Assembly: GCF_009834915.1 (NCBI RefSeq)
Contig: NZ_WVHS01000002.1
Coordinates: 248,001 to 312,000 of the forward strand
Direction: 5' to 3'
Source: Hufsiella ginkgonis
GTDB lineage: Bacteria; Bacteroidota; Bacteroidia; Sphingobacteriales; Sphingobacteriaceae
Length of the DNA: 64,000 nucleotides
Below are positions 54,601-62,901 of this stretch, piece by piece. The position numbers and the translations under genes were made by a program. The notes under the pieces were generated by a model. That model had not been told where the DNA came from and did no database searches. It worked only from the letters and a program-made list of their open reading frames with translations. Numbering within the stretch: the stretch's first letter is position 1; the number at the start of each line of letters is the position of its first letter.

Positions 54601-55043
54601 AATTCGATCCTGCATCCGGCGGACCGAAAGAACCGGTAACGTTTAATACACTTAGCGATTGGACCAACAGTGCCGATACGCTGATCAGGTATTATTCCGG
54701 CACGGCTACTTATTCGAAAAACTTCACCGTAAATGTCCCGGAGAGCACCATGTTCGTAGATTTAGGGAGGATAGCCAATCTTGCGGTCGTCAGGTTAAAC
54801 GGTATCTACTGCGGCACCTTGTGGACCCCCCCATACCGTGTCGACATCAGCAAAGCCGTACGAAAGGGCGACAACCAATTGACCATTGAAATTACCAATA
54901 CGTGGGCCAACCGGCTCATCGGCGATCACCGGCTCCCGGAAAATCGACGGATCACCCAAACCACCGCACCGTTCAGGCTGGAAGGCAAACCCTTACAGGA
55001 AGCGGGGCTGCTCGGCCCGGTAATGCTGCAAACCAATCAATAA
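51633..55043 (+). CDS. GH106-family alpha-L-rhamnosidase, secreted
   Basis: Up to 1136 residues. KPWTFWYWIQSGISKPGIT and DLEAMKAAGIAGAYLMP are the opening of the GH106 (beta/alpha)8 core; LSAFHVDSWECGSQNW, FSAECVAPTMTSDGLLH and LPMGEFWHN hold the carboxylates likely to be catalytic. A C-terminal jelly roll (about 990-1125; VDLGRIANLAVVRLNG) follows. GH106 releases L-rhamnose from rhamnogalacturonan. The N-terminus from ATG 51633 has an unusually long, basic 30-residue n-region encoded by repeat-like DNA; an in-frame TTG at 51723 would give the normal leader MREITALILPVFLTIPSYSQ. The ATG form overlaps the regulator gene by 4 bp. Confidence 0.87.
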   Translation: MKRKSWGTHKAFSKKGPGHFSRSLRKYLRPLREITALILPVFLTIPSYSQSSKPWTFWYWIQSGISKPGITADLEAMKAAGIAGAYLMPIKGAATPPLYTPSSDQLTPEWWEMVKFSLKEAKRLDLKIGMHLSDGFALAGGPWITPELSMQKIVSSSLTIAGGQQFNGQLAQPTTTEHYYRDIAVYAYPSPEGTGINTRTVPPVVSTSNGAEAGFLTLDQTKQSFRSDSTCWIQYAFDKPFTCRTLTVRTNGNNFQAQRLVVQVSDDGQAFRSAGRLVPPRAGWQDTDADFTYSMVPVTARYFRFVYDKTGTEPGSEDLDAAKWKPTLKLVALELSAAATIHQYEGKTGEIWRVSGRTSAAQVPDVLCIPKDKLVNLTAKLTADGRLNWTVPAGSWTILRIGHTSTGHRNDTGGAGKGLECDKFNPAAVTLQFNKWYGEALRQAGPALSKVLSAFHVDSWECGSQNWSDTFPAEFKKRRGYDLLPYLPVMTGIPVASADVSEKVLYDVRLTIAELVSDSFYKTLAQLAKAKGVAFSAECVAPTMTSDGLLHYKRVDLPMGEFWHNSPTHDKPNDMLDAISGAHIYGKNIIQAEGFTTVRMAWNEHPGMLKTLQDRNYALGVNKLVYHVFSHNPWTDRKPGMTLDGVGLYFQRDQTWWKPGKAWVDYAERCQAWLQQGKPVADIAVFTGEELPGRAVLPDRLVPLLPGIVGEARVESEARRLANKGEPMRQVPAGVTNTANMADAENWVNPLNGYAYDSVNPDALMTATVVNREVVLPSGAAYKILVIPGRQKMDPSNRMSLRIAGKLAELARLGAIIVIGEKPAGVTGLNGTDKQLDQVTANLWSDAGPKNVIKAPYKSKTFSDAGVARDVEVLDASGEYVSGIAWNHRISASKEIYFIANQQAEERILRFTFRVTAKTPVVYDPVTDIITALPDWRVENNRTAITLKLAANASLFVIFGPSNGAGSATGGKNWPEFKPVQSLTGTWQVKFDPASGGPKEPVTFNTLSDWTNSADTLIRYYSGTATYSKNFTVNVPESTMFVDLGRIANLAVVRLNGIYCGTLWTPPYRVDISKAVRKGDNQLTIEITNTWANRLIGDHRLPENRRITQTTAPFRLEGKPLQEAGLLGPVMLQTNQ
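51664..51727. repeat. Palindromic and TTTGCG-repeat stretch in the GH106 leader
   Basis: CTTTTTCGAAAAAG (51664-51677) is a perfect 14-bp palindrome; TTTTCGC/GCGAAAA (51690-51696 and 51704-51710) is an inverted repeat with a 7-base spacer; and TTTGCG occurs three times (51701, 51713, 51722). It resembles dispersed intergenic repeats of Bacteroidota and lies in the first 31 codons of the annotated GH106 frame. Confidence 0.5.
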
Positions 55044-55049
55044 ACGATT

Positions 55050-57071
55050 ATGAAAACATTACACGTTATTTTCGTGCCGCTCTTTTTGTTTACGGTCCCG
55101 GCCGGCGCACAAAACAAATCGTTGGTAAACACCACTTCAAGCCCCTACGCAAAACTCCATGCACCCGATATGCAGGACGTGAAATGGACGACCGGGTTCT
55201 GGTCAGAGCGCGTATCGGTGGTGAAGAGCTCCATGATGCCGCATCTTTGGAAAACATACAAAGACCCGGTAATCAGCCACGCCTTTAAGAATTTCGAAAT
55301 TGCCGCCGGCCTCGACACCGGCTCGCACCAAGGCCCCTCTTTCCACGATGGTGATTTCTATAAACTGCTCGAATCTGTAGCGAGTTTGTATGCGACAACC
55401 GGCGAACTAAAACTGGACCTGATGATGGACTCGGCCATCGCAGTGATCGCGAAATCGCAGCGCGAAGACGGATACATTTACACCAGGGCGATGATTGAGC
55501 AAAAGAAAACCGGGACGAAAAACCAGTTCCAGGACCGGCTGAGCTTCGAGGCTTACAATATCGGGCACCTGATGACGGCGGGCTGTATCCACTATCGTGC
55601 CACGGGGAAAACCACGTTGCTGAATGTGGCCAAAAAGGCGACAGACTACCTGTATAATTTTTACCGCCAGGCGTCACCGGCCCTTGCAAGGAACGCCATC
55701 TGTCCCTCACATTATATGGGCGTGATAGAAATGTACCGGACTACGAAAGACCCTAGGTACCTGGAGCTTGCAAAACACCTCATAGACATTAAGGGAAAGA
55801 TCGACGACGGAACGGATGACAACCAGGACAGGATTCCTTTTCGCCAGCAGACCAAAGCAACGGGCCATGCCGTACGCGCTAATTACCTGTATGCCGGTGC
55901 AGCCGACCTGTATGCGGAAACAGGCGATGAATCACTCCTTAAAACCCTCAACCTGATGTGGGATGACGTGATCCGTCATAAAATGTACGTTACCGGCGGA
56001 TGCGGTTCATTATACGATGGCGTTTCCCCGGACGGTACTTCCTATAACCCGAACGATGTACAAAAGATCCACCAGGCCTATGGCCGGGATTACCAGCTGC
56101 CCAGCTTTACCGCTCATAACGAAACCTGTGCGAATATCGGTAACGTATTGTGGAACTGGCGGATGCTGCAGCTCACCGGCGACGCCAAATACGCCGACGT
56201 ACTGGAATTAGCGCTCTATAACAGCGTGCTTTCGGGCGGAAGTATGGACGGTAAAAGATTCTTGTACACCAACCCGCTCAGCTACACAGATGACTTGCCC
56301 TTTAAACAGCGCTGGTCAAAAGACCGTGTCGGATACATCAGCTATTCCGACTGCTGCCCGCCAAACCTGGTACGAACCATTGCCGAAGTGAGCAATTACG
56401 CGTACGGCATTTCCGAAAAAGGCATCTGGATGAACCTGTATGGCGGCAACACACTGTCGACCAGGCTGCATGACGGATCGGCCCTGGAACTGAAACAGGA
56501 AACCGCATACCCCTGGAACGGGAAGGTGATCATCACCGTACGACAGGCTTCGGCCAAACCATTTTCGATGTTTCTCCGCGTCCCGGGATGGTGCCGGAGT
56601 GCGGGGATCCTGGTGAACGGGAAAAGCTTTTCGCAGAACGTGGCAGGAGGGAAGTACCAGGAAATTAACCGCACCTGGGCAACCGGCGATGTGATCGAGC
56701 TCGATATGCCCATGAAAGCCACCCTGCTGGAGTCGAACCCGCTGGTAGAAGAAACACGAAACCAGGCCGCGGTACGTTTTGGCCCGGTGATCTATTGCCT
56801 CGAATCGGTCGATGTCCCGGGGAAGAAGATATTTGATTATACCATTCCTTCGAAGATCGTGTTCACCCCAAAAATGATCACCATCGATAAGGCGCCGGTA
56901 CTAAGCCTGGAAGGAACCGCAATAATGGTAAAGAACCCGGACTGGAATAATGTACTTTACCGGGAAATTTCGAATGCGAATGTGCCCGCCCGGATCAGGC
57001 TGATCCCTTATTTCGCGTGGGGCAATCGCGGGCATTCGGAAATGGCGGTATGGCTGCCGGTTAGCAAATAA
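55050..57071 (+). CDS. GH127/GH146-type beta-L-arabinofuranosidase, secreted
   Basis: A 673-residue exported enzyme (signal peptide to about residue 20) of the DUF1680 fold. FHDGDFYKLLESVASLYATTG and GHLMTAGCIHYRATGK are core helices; Glu358 and Cys360 in HNETCAN and Cys435-Cys436 in SDCCPPN match the zinc-site residues of the GH127 enzyme HypBA1 (Glu338, Cys340, Cys417, Cys418), with the first of the last two being the nucleophile. Family relatives also include an aceric acid hydrolase of rhamnogalacturonan II breakdown. It closes the plus-strand operon, six bases after the GH106 stop. Confidence 0.9.
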   Translation: MKTLHVIFVPLFLFTVPAGAQNKSLVNTTSSPYAKLHAPDMQDVKWTTGFWSERVSVVKSSMMPHLWKTYKDPVISHAFKNFEIAAGLDTGSHQGPSFHDGDFYKLLESVASLYATTGELKLDLMMDSAIAVIAKSQREDGYIYTRAMIEQKKTGTKNQFQDRLSFEAYNIGHLMTAGCIHYRATGKTTLLNVAKKATDYLYNFYRQASPALARNAICPSHYMGVIEMYRTTKDPRYLELAKHLIDIKGKIDDGTDDNQDRIPFRQQTKATGHAVRANYLYAGAADLYAETGDESLLKTLNLMWDDVIRHKMYVTGGCGSLYDGVSPDGTSYNPNDVQKIHQAYGRDYQLPSFTAHNETCANIGNVLWNWRMLQLTGDAKYADVLELALYNSVLSGGSMDGKRFLYTNPLSYTDDLPFKQRWSKDRVGYISYSDCCPPNLVRTIAEVSNYAYGISEKGIWMNLYGGNTLSTRLHDGSALELKQETAYPWNGKVIITVRQASAKPFSMFLRVPGWCRSAGILVNGKSFSQNVAGGKYQEINRTWATGDVIELDMPMKATLLESNPLVEETRNQAAVRFGPVIYCLESVDVPGKKIFDYTIPSKIVFTPKMITIDKAPVLSLEGTAIMVKNPDWNNVLYREISNANVPARIRLIPYFAWGNRGHSEMAVWLPVSK

Positions 57072-57097
57072 CGCGACCTGACTGACCGGCTAACCCG

Positions 57098-59404
57098 TCA
57101 TTTCATGAGTACTACATCGTTGCGCCGGGATTCCGGGCTTACCTTTACAGAAACTACTTTCCCGTTGCTAAATACGGCTTCAACCGTCGTCTGGTAGGGG
57201 GCGCTTAACTTAAAGTGCACATCCCAGCTGCTTGGCCAGGCAGGAAACAACAGGATCCTCCTGCCGTCAGTTTGCATGAGCATTTCCTGGAGCCCGATCA
57301 TGGCCGAACCGCCCCAGTTATGGTCGGGTGCCCAGTCATAGCCCGGGCCCCAGAATGCCGGGAACCTTCTGCCCGAATCTTTTAGTTTTGCCAGCGTTAA
57401 CGCAGCGGCATCGTCGGTAAGCCCCAGTCGCGCGGCAAAGATATTATCCTGTTTCCACCCCACATGGCTGCGGAACTTTAACACATCCGGGTCGAAACGA
57501 TAGGTATTGATCGCAGTGTCGAGCCCGGGTTTGCCTATTCCATACATCCCCCAAGGGAAAACCGGGTATAGCTGGGGGCTTTCGGTGTTGTTAACGCGCT
57601 CCCAAACCTTCGCAGGAGCAATAGTGGGATGCCCGCTGAACTGCTGAAAATTAACGGGAGGAATGCGGCCAAGCATCGTTTCCAGGTCCTTGCGGTGCGA
57701 TGCCGGCACGGCGGAAGGCGGAAGCATGAGCAAACGTGTAAGCACGGTTTTCAGCGCGGCAACCGTCGAGGAGGAGTTATACGTCATTTTATACGTTTCT
57801 GCCGCTGATCCGGGATACAGCACCAGCTTCCCGGCGGCATCGAACGCTTTGCTCCCGCGATTTTTTGCCAGGTATTGATAGTGCTCGTTAAAAAAGGTAA
57901 GACAACTTTCGATAAACGGCACATATTCGGCAATGTCCTTCCCGGCGTACCGCTCCGTTTCCAGCATCATCAAACAAAACTCGAGCACGGTGTCCCATTC
58001 GTATTCCAGCCAGGCATTGTACTCCATGCCTTTGTCATAACCTGGAGGCCGCTTCCAGCCGTATTCCGCCGGGTTCGGCAACCCGAAATTCTCCAGCTGT
58101 TCGGTAAAACTAGCGCCTTTGTGGTTCCATGCCGTTTCCGTGCGCAATTCCGCGTTGCGGAGGAGGCGGAGATAAAAATCAAACTGCGGGCGCATCAGGT
58201 CCGCATCCCCGCTTTTCAGCATCGGCCAGTATACCAGCCGCTGGTTTTGCGCGGTGTGGGTGCCGCCGCCCCAATTGCGGAAGTCGGGCGTAAACTTCAT
58301 CGCGGAGTCGGTAACCGAAGGATCGACCGTAAACAACCCGCCATTAAATTTCGTGGGCCAATTTCCTGTTGCATTACATCCCAGCAGGTACCGGAACAAC
58401 TGGTAATTTCGCCCCGCCTGCCATTCTGCGGAGGGCTTGGCAGCTTTGCCGGGATCGATCAATACAAAACTGCGGTCCCAGAAGCTATGCCACCATTCGA
58501 GGTTCTTCTTTAAGACCACGTACTTCGTTTTATTTGCGGCAGTCATTACGGCTTCCAGCCCGGTTTGCCATTCCGATGCGGATCCGGCGAGCGACGTATG
58601 AAGAAAAACCGCCGCCTGGTGCGTTTTTGCAGGCCGGGTGCTTTCGAGCTTCCAGCCCCTGAAGTCGGTATCAAGGTATTTGCCTTCATAGGTGCCGGCC
58701 GCCTTCATGTCTTTACCGGTAAGCATTCCGCCAAAAACGAGCCCGTGCAGCGGATTATAGAGCTGGCTTTTTACCTGGTCCAGCCCTTGCTGCTTAACTA
58801 CCGCGTCGAATACCGTGCTTTCTGCGTTGCCGTGAAAAAAACGGACCTGGTCACCGTCAAACCCCACCTCGTCTTTTGCCGTTTTTACCTCGCCCTGCGG
58901 CGCCCATTTCCAAGAGTTACCGTTATTCTCCCGACCGGTGATCACCCGGTCGCGGTAACGCCAGCTTTCATAAGCCACGCTGGCCGATAGCGGTTTATTG
59001 GCAACGATCTCAACGTGCGCTACAGGTTGAAACACGTCGGCCCAGATCTTAACATGCGCTTGGAGGCCGTTTTTAACTCCACGTATGCTGATGAAGCCAT
59101 CCCGCAATACCAACTCCTGCGTGAAACTTGTACCGTTTTCAAATGGGTTCGGAAAAAGCTTTATACGGATCCTTCCGGCTTTTAACAAGGAATTGTTTTC
59201 GTCGAAACTTCCGCTGCGGGCGATATAAAACAGGAGGTCGCCCTTTTCTACCCATACGTTTAGCCCGGTATCGCCTCCGCCGCAAGGCATGGACTCGCCG
59301 GCATTTTTGCTGGGACTATTCCAGGTTAAATTGTATTGATCGACCTGTTGAGAAAAAGCCAATTTTCCAGAAAACACCAGCAACAGGATAATCCAGCGCC
59401 TCAT
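57098..59404 (-). CDS. DUF5703-like (alpha/alpha)6 glycosidase, secreted
   Basis: A 768-residue exported protein (signal peptide RRWIILLLVFSGKLAFS). YNLTWNSPSKNAGESMPCGG and GDTGLNVWV form an N-terminal beta domain like that of GH95/GH65-type enzymes; FNGGLFTVDP, FRNWGGGTHTAQNQRLVYWP and GYDWAPDHNWGGSAMIGLQEML lie in a helical barrel. This resembles DUF5703 proteins of Bacteroidota glycan loci; substrate and catalytic acids are not established. ATG 59404 is preferred; the TTG upstream at 59440 would place 12 odd residues before the leader. It overlaps the preceding small gene by 4 bp and converges on the GH127 gene. Confidence 0.75.
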   Translation of the reverse strand: MRRWIILLLVFSGKLAFSQQVDQYNLTWNSPSKNAGESMPCGGGDTGLNVWVEKGDLLFYIARSGSFDENNSLLKAGRIRIKLFPNPFENGTSFTQELVLRDGFISIRGVKNGLQAHVKIWADVFQPVAHVEIVANKPLSASVAYESWRYRDRVITGRENNGNSWKWAPQGEVKTAKDEVGFDGDQVRFFHGNAESTVFDAVVKQQGLDQVKSQLYNPLHGLVFGGMLTGKDMKAAGTYEGKYLDTDFRGWKLESTRPAKTHQAAVFLHTSLAGSASEWQTGLEAVMTAANKTKYVVLKKNLEWWHSFWDRSFVLIDPGKAAKPSAEWQAGRNYQLFRYLLGCNATGNWPTKFNGGLFTVDPSVTDSAMKFTPDFRNWGGGTHTAQNQRLVYWPMLKSGDADLMRPQFDFYLRLLRNAELRTETAWNHKGASFTEQLENFGLPNPAEYGWKRPPGYDKGMEYNAWLEYEWDTVLEFCLMMLETERYAGKDIAEYVPFIESCLTFFNEHYQYLAKNRGSKAFDAAGKLVLYPGSAAETYKMTYNSSSTVAALKTVLTRLLMLPPSAVPASHRKDLETMLGRIPPVNFQQFSGHPTIAPAKVWERVNNTESPQLYPVFPWGMYGIGKPGLDTAINTYRFDPDVLKFRSHVGWKQDNIFAARLGLTDDAAALTLAKLKDSGRRFPAFWGPGYDWAPDHNWGGSAMIGLQEMLMQTDGRRILLFPAWPSSWDVHFKLSAPYQTTVEAVFSNGKVVSVKVSPESRRNDVVLMK

Positions 59405-59601
59405 ATGATATCTATCTTTTCGTAAGTTAAGAAGGTCCATCCTGGTTGCTTGCCGGCAATATCTTTTTCGTAAGTCACTTTAAACGTGTCTTTGGGCACC
59501 AGGGTGAAATGGAAGGATAACGTGGTCATACGATCGTCTTTTGGGATAAACCCCGGCAGGAGCGCATCCGCAACTTGCCTGATTTTTTCGGGTGAGATCA
59601 T
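59401..59601 (-). CDS. Small hypothetical protein, 66 residues
   Basis: A charged 66-residue protein (ISPEKIRQVADALLPGFIPK at its start) that I do not recognise. Support comes from layout: its ATG directly follows the stop of the 73-residue upstream frame (TAAATG) and its stop overlaps the ATG of the DUF5703-like gene (ATGA), the same coupling used by established operons in this window. No signal peptide or TM segment. Confidence 0.5.
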   Translation of the reverse strand: MISPEKIRQVADALLPGFIPKDDRMTTLSFHFTLVPKDTFKVTYEKDIAGKQPGWTFLTYEKIDII

Positions 59602-59823
59602 TTAATTCACTGATAGGGTTACCTTACCAAGTTGTTTGACCAGGTATTTCAGGTACGTTTCAAAATAGGCCGCTGTTTGCGCGAAACGGAGATCGCTTTG
59701 TATGTTAATTTGTACGGCGAGCGATTCGTAAGCCCGATCGTTTGCGTTTTTTTGAAAAGTACCTGCCGCGGCGTTCATGGAACCGGGCATCAGTATGCAA
59801 AAAAAAGCGGGCAGTTTAGTCAT
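59602..59823 (-). CDS. Small hypothetical protein, 73 residues, possibly exported
   Basis: A 73-residue frame with a short hydrophobic start (MTKLPAFFCILMPGSMNAAA) that could be a weak signal peptide, then a soluble part with ESLAVQINIQSDLRFAQTAA and YLKYLVKQLGKVTLSVN. Family unknown. It is coupled by TAAATG to the next small gene and is the first of a minus-strand set leading into the DUF5703-like glycosidase. ATG 59778 is an alternative start. It diverges from the FAD/4Fe-4S oxidase gene. Confidence 0.45.
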   Translation of the reverse strand: MTKLPAFFCILMPGSMNAAAGTFQKNANDRAYESLAVQINIQSDLRFAQTAAYFETYLKYLVKQLGKVTLSVN

Positions 59824-59880
59824 AGCGGTAAATGATGCAAATTATGAAAAATTCGTACATCGCTGTATCACCGGATGGGT

Positions 59881-59888
59881 TACTTTTG
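59881..59888 (+). promoter_or_regulatory. Possible -7 box before the FAD/4Fe-4S oxidase
   Basis: TACTTTTG matches TAnnTTTG but lies only five bases before the proposed GTG start 59894, so either the transcript is nearly leaderless or the true start is a little further downstream (in-frame TTG or GTG within the next 40 bases). Confidence 0.3.
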
Positions 59889-59893
59889 CAAGT

Positions 59894-62719
59894 GTGAGCG
59901 ACCTGGTAAAATTATTGTCGGAGGTGATCCATTCCCGGAGGATCAAGAGCAGGCTTATCGACCTGGTATCTTATGCGGCCGATGCCGGTTTTTATCACCT
60001 GGTGCCTAAAGCGGTCGTTCAGCCTGTATCGGAAAAAGAAATTGCGGCGCTCTTTATTTTCTCCGCAAACCACCAGGTGCCGCTTACTTTCCGAACGGCG
60101 GGAACAAGCTTATCCGGCCAGTCGATCACGGATGGCATCCTGGTAGACCTGAGCCAGTATTGGGAGGGTGTGCACGTAGAGGCAGGCGGCGGGCTGGTAC
60201 GCGTGCAGCCGGGTGTGATCGGCGCCACGGTAAACGCGCATCTCAAAAAATATAGCCGTAAGATCGGGCCGGACCCGGCGAGCATTAATACCGCGATGAT
60301 GGGCGGTATTCTCTCTAACAATGCCAGCGGGATGTGCTGCGGCGTTACCCGCAATTCATACCATACCCTGAAATACATCCGCTTCATTCTGCCGAACGGG
60401 ATGACGTATTCCACGGAAAACCCGGACGACTACCGGCGTTTTAAAACCGAATGCCCTGATATTTTCTTACAAATTGGCTTTTTGCGCGACCAGGTCCGTG
60501 AAGATGCCAGCCTGCACGCTCTTATCCGCAACAAGTATCAAACAAAAAATACGGTTGGTTACTCGGTAAACGCGTTTATCGATCATGAAGAACCGATGGA
60601 TATCCTGGCGCACCTGCTTATTGGCGCAGAGGGAACGCTGGGATTCATCGCGGAAGCGGTATTGCATACGGTGCCTGATCATCCGCATAAATCGACCGGT
60701 TTGCTATACTTCGAAACGATCTTCGATGCCTGTAACGCCATTATGCCGCTTACGGCTGCCCGCGCCGAGGCGGTAGAGCTGATGGACAGGGCCTCGCTGC
60801 GTTCTATCGAACATATCCATGGCATCCCTGACGTGTTAAAAATACTGCCCGAAACAGCGGCCGCCTTATTGGTCGAATTCCAGGGCGCTACCATGGCGGA
60901 GGTACAGGATAAGGTCGACAGTTTCCTCGGCATGAGCAACAACCTGGCAATGCTGAATGAGCCGGTATTCTCCAACGACTCCGCACAACAGGCCTTTTTA
61001 TGGAAGCTCCGCAAAGGCATGTTCCCGGCGGTAGGCGCCATTCGCGCGAGCGGGACCACCGTAATACTGGAAGACGTTGCGTTCCCGGTAGCGCAGCTGG
61101 GCAATGCCATTTCTGACCTCCAGCTGCTGTTTAAAAAATATGCCTACGAACGGGCGATCATTTTCGGCCATGCCAAAGACGGCAACATACACTTCGTGGT
61201 CACACAACCGTTCGATACCAGCCAGGAAATCGACCGTTATGACCGTTTCCTGAACGAGGTGGTGCTTTTGGTGGTAAAAAAGTATAACGGGGCGCTTAAA
61301 GCGGAACACGGCACCGGCCGCAACATGGCCCCGTTCGTGCAAACGGAATGGGGTCCTGACGTTTACCGCATCATGAAATCGCTGAAACACGTGATCGACC
61401 CGCAGAACCTGCTTAATCCCGGCGTGATCATCAACAGCGACGCACAGGCGCATATCCGGAACCTGAAAGCACTTCCCAGGGTAGAAGAGGAGGTAGATAA
61501 GTGTATCGAGTGTGGTTTCTGCGAGCCTAAATGCCCCAGCCGTCACCTCACCACCACTCCCCGCAGGCGGATCGTGATACGGCGTGCGTTGGTTAAGTTT
61601 AAAGAACAAAAAAAGGAAGCGAAATATAAGGAGCTGCTGGACCAATACCAGTACGATGGCCTGGAAACCTGCGCCGTGGATGGCCTCTGCGCAACCGCAT
61701 GCCCGGTCGACATCAATACAGGCTCGCTGGTAAAACGCCTGCGCCGCGAAAGCCACAGCCAGTTCGCCAACCGCAACGCCCTGTTGATAGCCCGCAATTT
61801 TGGCAAGGTGGAATGGACCGTAAAGACAGCGCTGCGGGCCGGTGAGGCAATAAATTCCATATTCGGTAAAAACACCATGCACGGCCTGACACGTGCTGCG
61901 AAAAAGATCATACCCGCTTTCCCCCTATGGTCAAATCAGTTAAAACCTTCGGGGTCGTTAAGAAAAGCACGTAAGCAAGAAAACCCGGCAGGAGAGGCTT
62001 CGATCGTTTATTTCCCTACCTGCATCTCCCGCGTGATGGGAGGCAGTTACCAGGGGAAAGAAAACCTGCCATCCGCGTTCGTACGCGTGTCCGGGAAAGC
62101 GGGCGTCAACGCCATTATTCCCAAAGATGTTACGGGTACCTGCTGCGGCCAGATCTATTCGTCGAAAGGATTTTCAAAGGCACTCGAACATACGTCGAAC
62201 CAAACCATCCGTAAGATATGGAAATGGACACTGGAGGGGAAACTTCCTGTGGTGACCGATATTACCTCCTGCACATTCCAGCTGCAGGGTTGCCGCCCGC
62301 TCCTTACCGAAGAAAATAAGCGGCTTTTCGATCGGCTCACTATCATAGACAGCGTTGATTACGTGCTCGACCACCTCCTTCCACGCATCTCCGTTAAACG
62401 AAAAAAAGACAAGGTAGTACTTCACCCCGTTTGTTCCCTGCAAAAAGCCGGGCTGGAGGGCAGGTTTGCCGCTATCGCAGCGGAACTTGCGCACGAGGTA
62501 ACTATCCCTTTGCACACCGGCTGCTGCGGGATGGCCGGCGACCGCGGTTTCCTGTACCCGGAACTCACCGCTTCTGCCACTTCACGCGAAGCGGCGGAGG
62601 TTAAGCAGCAGGATTTCGACGGCTATTATTCTTCGGCTAAAACCTGCGAAATGGCCCTCTCAGACGCAGTCGGAAAGAACTACGAATCGATCATCTACCT
62701 GCTGGATGAGTGCAGTTAA
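59894..62719 (+). CDS. FAD-linked oxidase/4Fe-4S dehydrogenase (D-lactate dehydrogenase-like fusion)
   Basis: About 941 residues. The N-terminal half is a GlcD/Dld-type FAD oxidase (TFRTAGTSLSGQSITDG and GPDPASINTAMMGGILSNNASG are the PCMH FAD loops; HAKDGNIHFVV and EHGTGRNMAPF the C-terminal cap). From residue 537 come CIECGFCEPKCP and a second Cys cluster (GLCATACP), then two CCG domains (GTCCGQIY, HTGCCGMAGD) of the GlpC/LutA type. Such fusions oxidise D-lactate or D-2-hydroxyacids and feed the respiratory chain. GTG 59894 is chosen because the product then starts a few residues before the conserved RRIKSRLIDL helix; earlier in-frame codons overlap the divergent gene. Confidence 0.87.
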   Translation: MSDLVKLLSEVIHSRRIKSRLIDLVSYAADAGFYHLVPKAVVQPVSEKEIAALFIFSANHQVPLTFRTAGTSLSGQSITDGILVDLSQYWEGVHVEAGGGLVRVQPGVIGATVNAHLKKYSRKIGPDPASINTAMMGGILSNNASGMCCGVTRNSYHTLKYIRFILPNGMTYSTENPDDYRRFKTECPDIFLQIGFLRDQVREDASLHALIRNKYQTKNTVGYSVNAFIDHEEPMDILAHLLIGAEGTLGFIAEAVLHTVPDHPHKSTGLLYFETIFDACNAIMPLTAARAEAVELMDRASLRSIEHIHGIPDVLKILPETAAALLVEFQGATMAEVQDKVDSFLGMSNNLAMLNEPVFSNDSAQQAFLWKLRKGMFPAVGAIRASGTTVILEDVAFPVAQLGNAISDLQLLFKKYAYERAIIFGHAKDGNIHFVVTQPFDTSQEIDRYDRFLNEVVLLVVKKYNGALKAEHGTGRNMAPFVQTEWGPDVYRIMKSLKHVIDPQNLLNPGVIINSDAQAHIRNLKALPRVEEEVDKCIECGFCEPKCPSRHLTTTPRRRIVIRRALVKFKEQKKEAKYKELLDQYQYDGLETCAVDGLCATACPVDINTGSLVKRLRRESHSQFANRNALLIARNFGKVEWTVKTALRAGEAINSIFGKNTMHGLTRAAKKIIPAFPLWSNQLKPSGSLRKARKQENPAGEASIVYFPTCISRVMGGSYQGKENLPSAFVRVSGKAGVNAIIPKDVTGTCCGQIYSSKGFSKALEHTSNQTIRKIWKWTLEGKLPVVTDITSCTFQLQGCRPLLTEENKRLFDRLTIIDSVDYVLDHLLPRISVKRKKDKVVLHPVCSLQKAGLEGRFAAIAAELAHEVTIPLHTGCCGMAGDRGFLYPELTASATSREAAEVKQQDFDGYYSSAKTCEMALSDAVGKNYESIIYLLDECS

Positions 62720-62901
62720 ACCCGGTACAACGTAGGAAACTAAACCTTCGGCGTCCCCGGGTGTCCAAAATAATAGATAGCCCGATATGTATTTGTACGC
62801 TTTTGCTACGATCGGAAGCCGGTTAGGGACAATTGACGAGTATAAACCTGTTTGGCATCATTATTTCATAACACGTATAGTTAACAACTAAATTGAAAAT
62901 C

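Noticed and set aside
57875-58513. 212-codon plus-strand frame
   Set aside because: Antisense to the DUF5703-like glycosidase, whose protein sequence is coherent throughout; Arg/His/Pro-rich product indicates a shadow frame.
60998-61882. 294-codon minus-strand frame
   Set aside because: Antisense to the FAD/4Fe-4S oxidase gene, which carries all expected motifs; no independent support.
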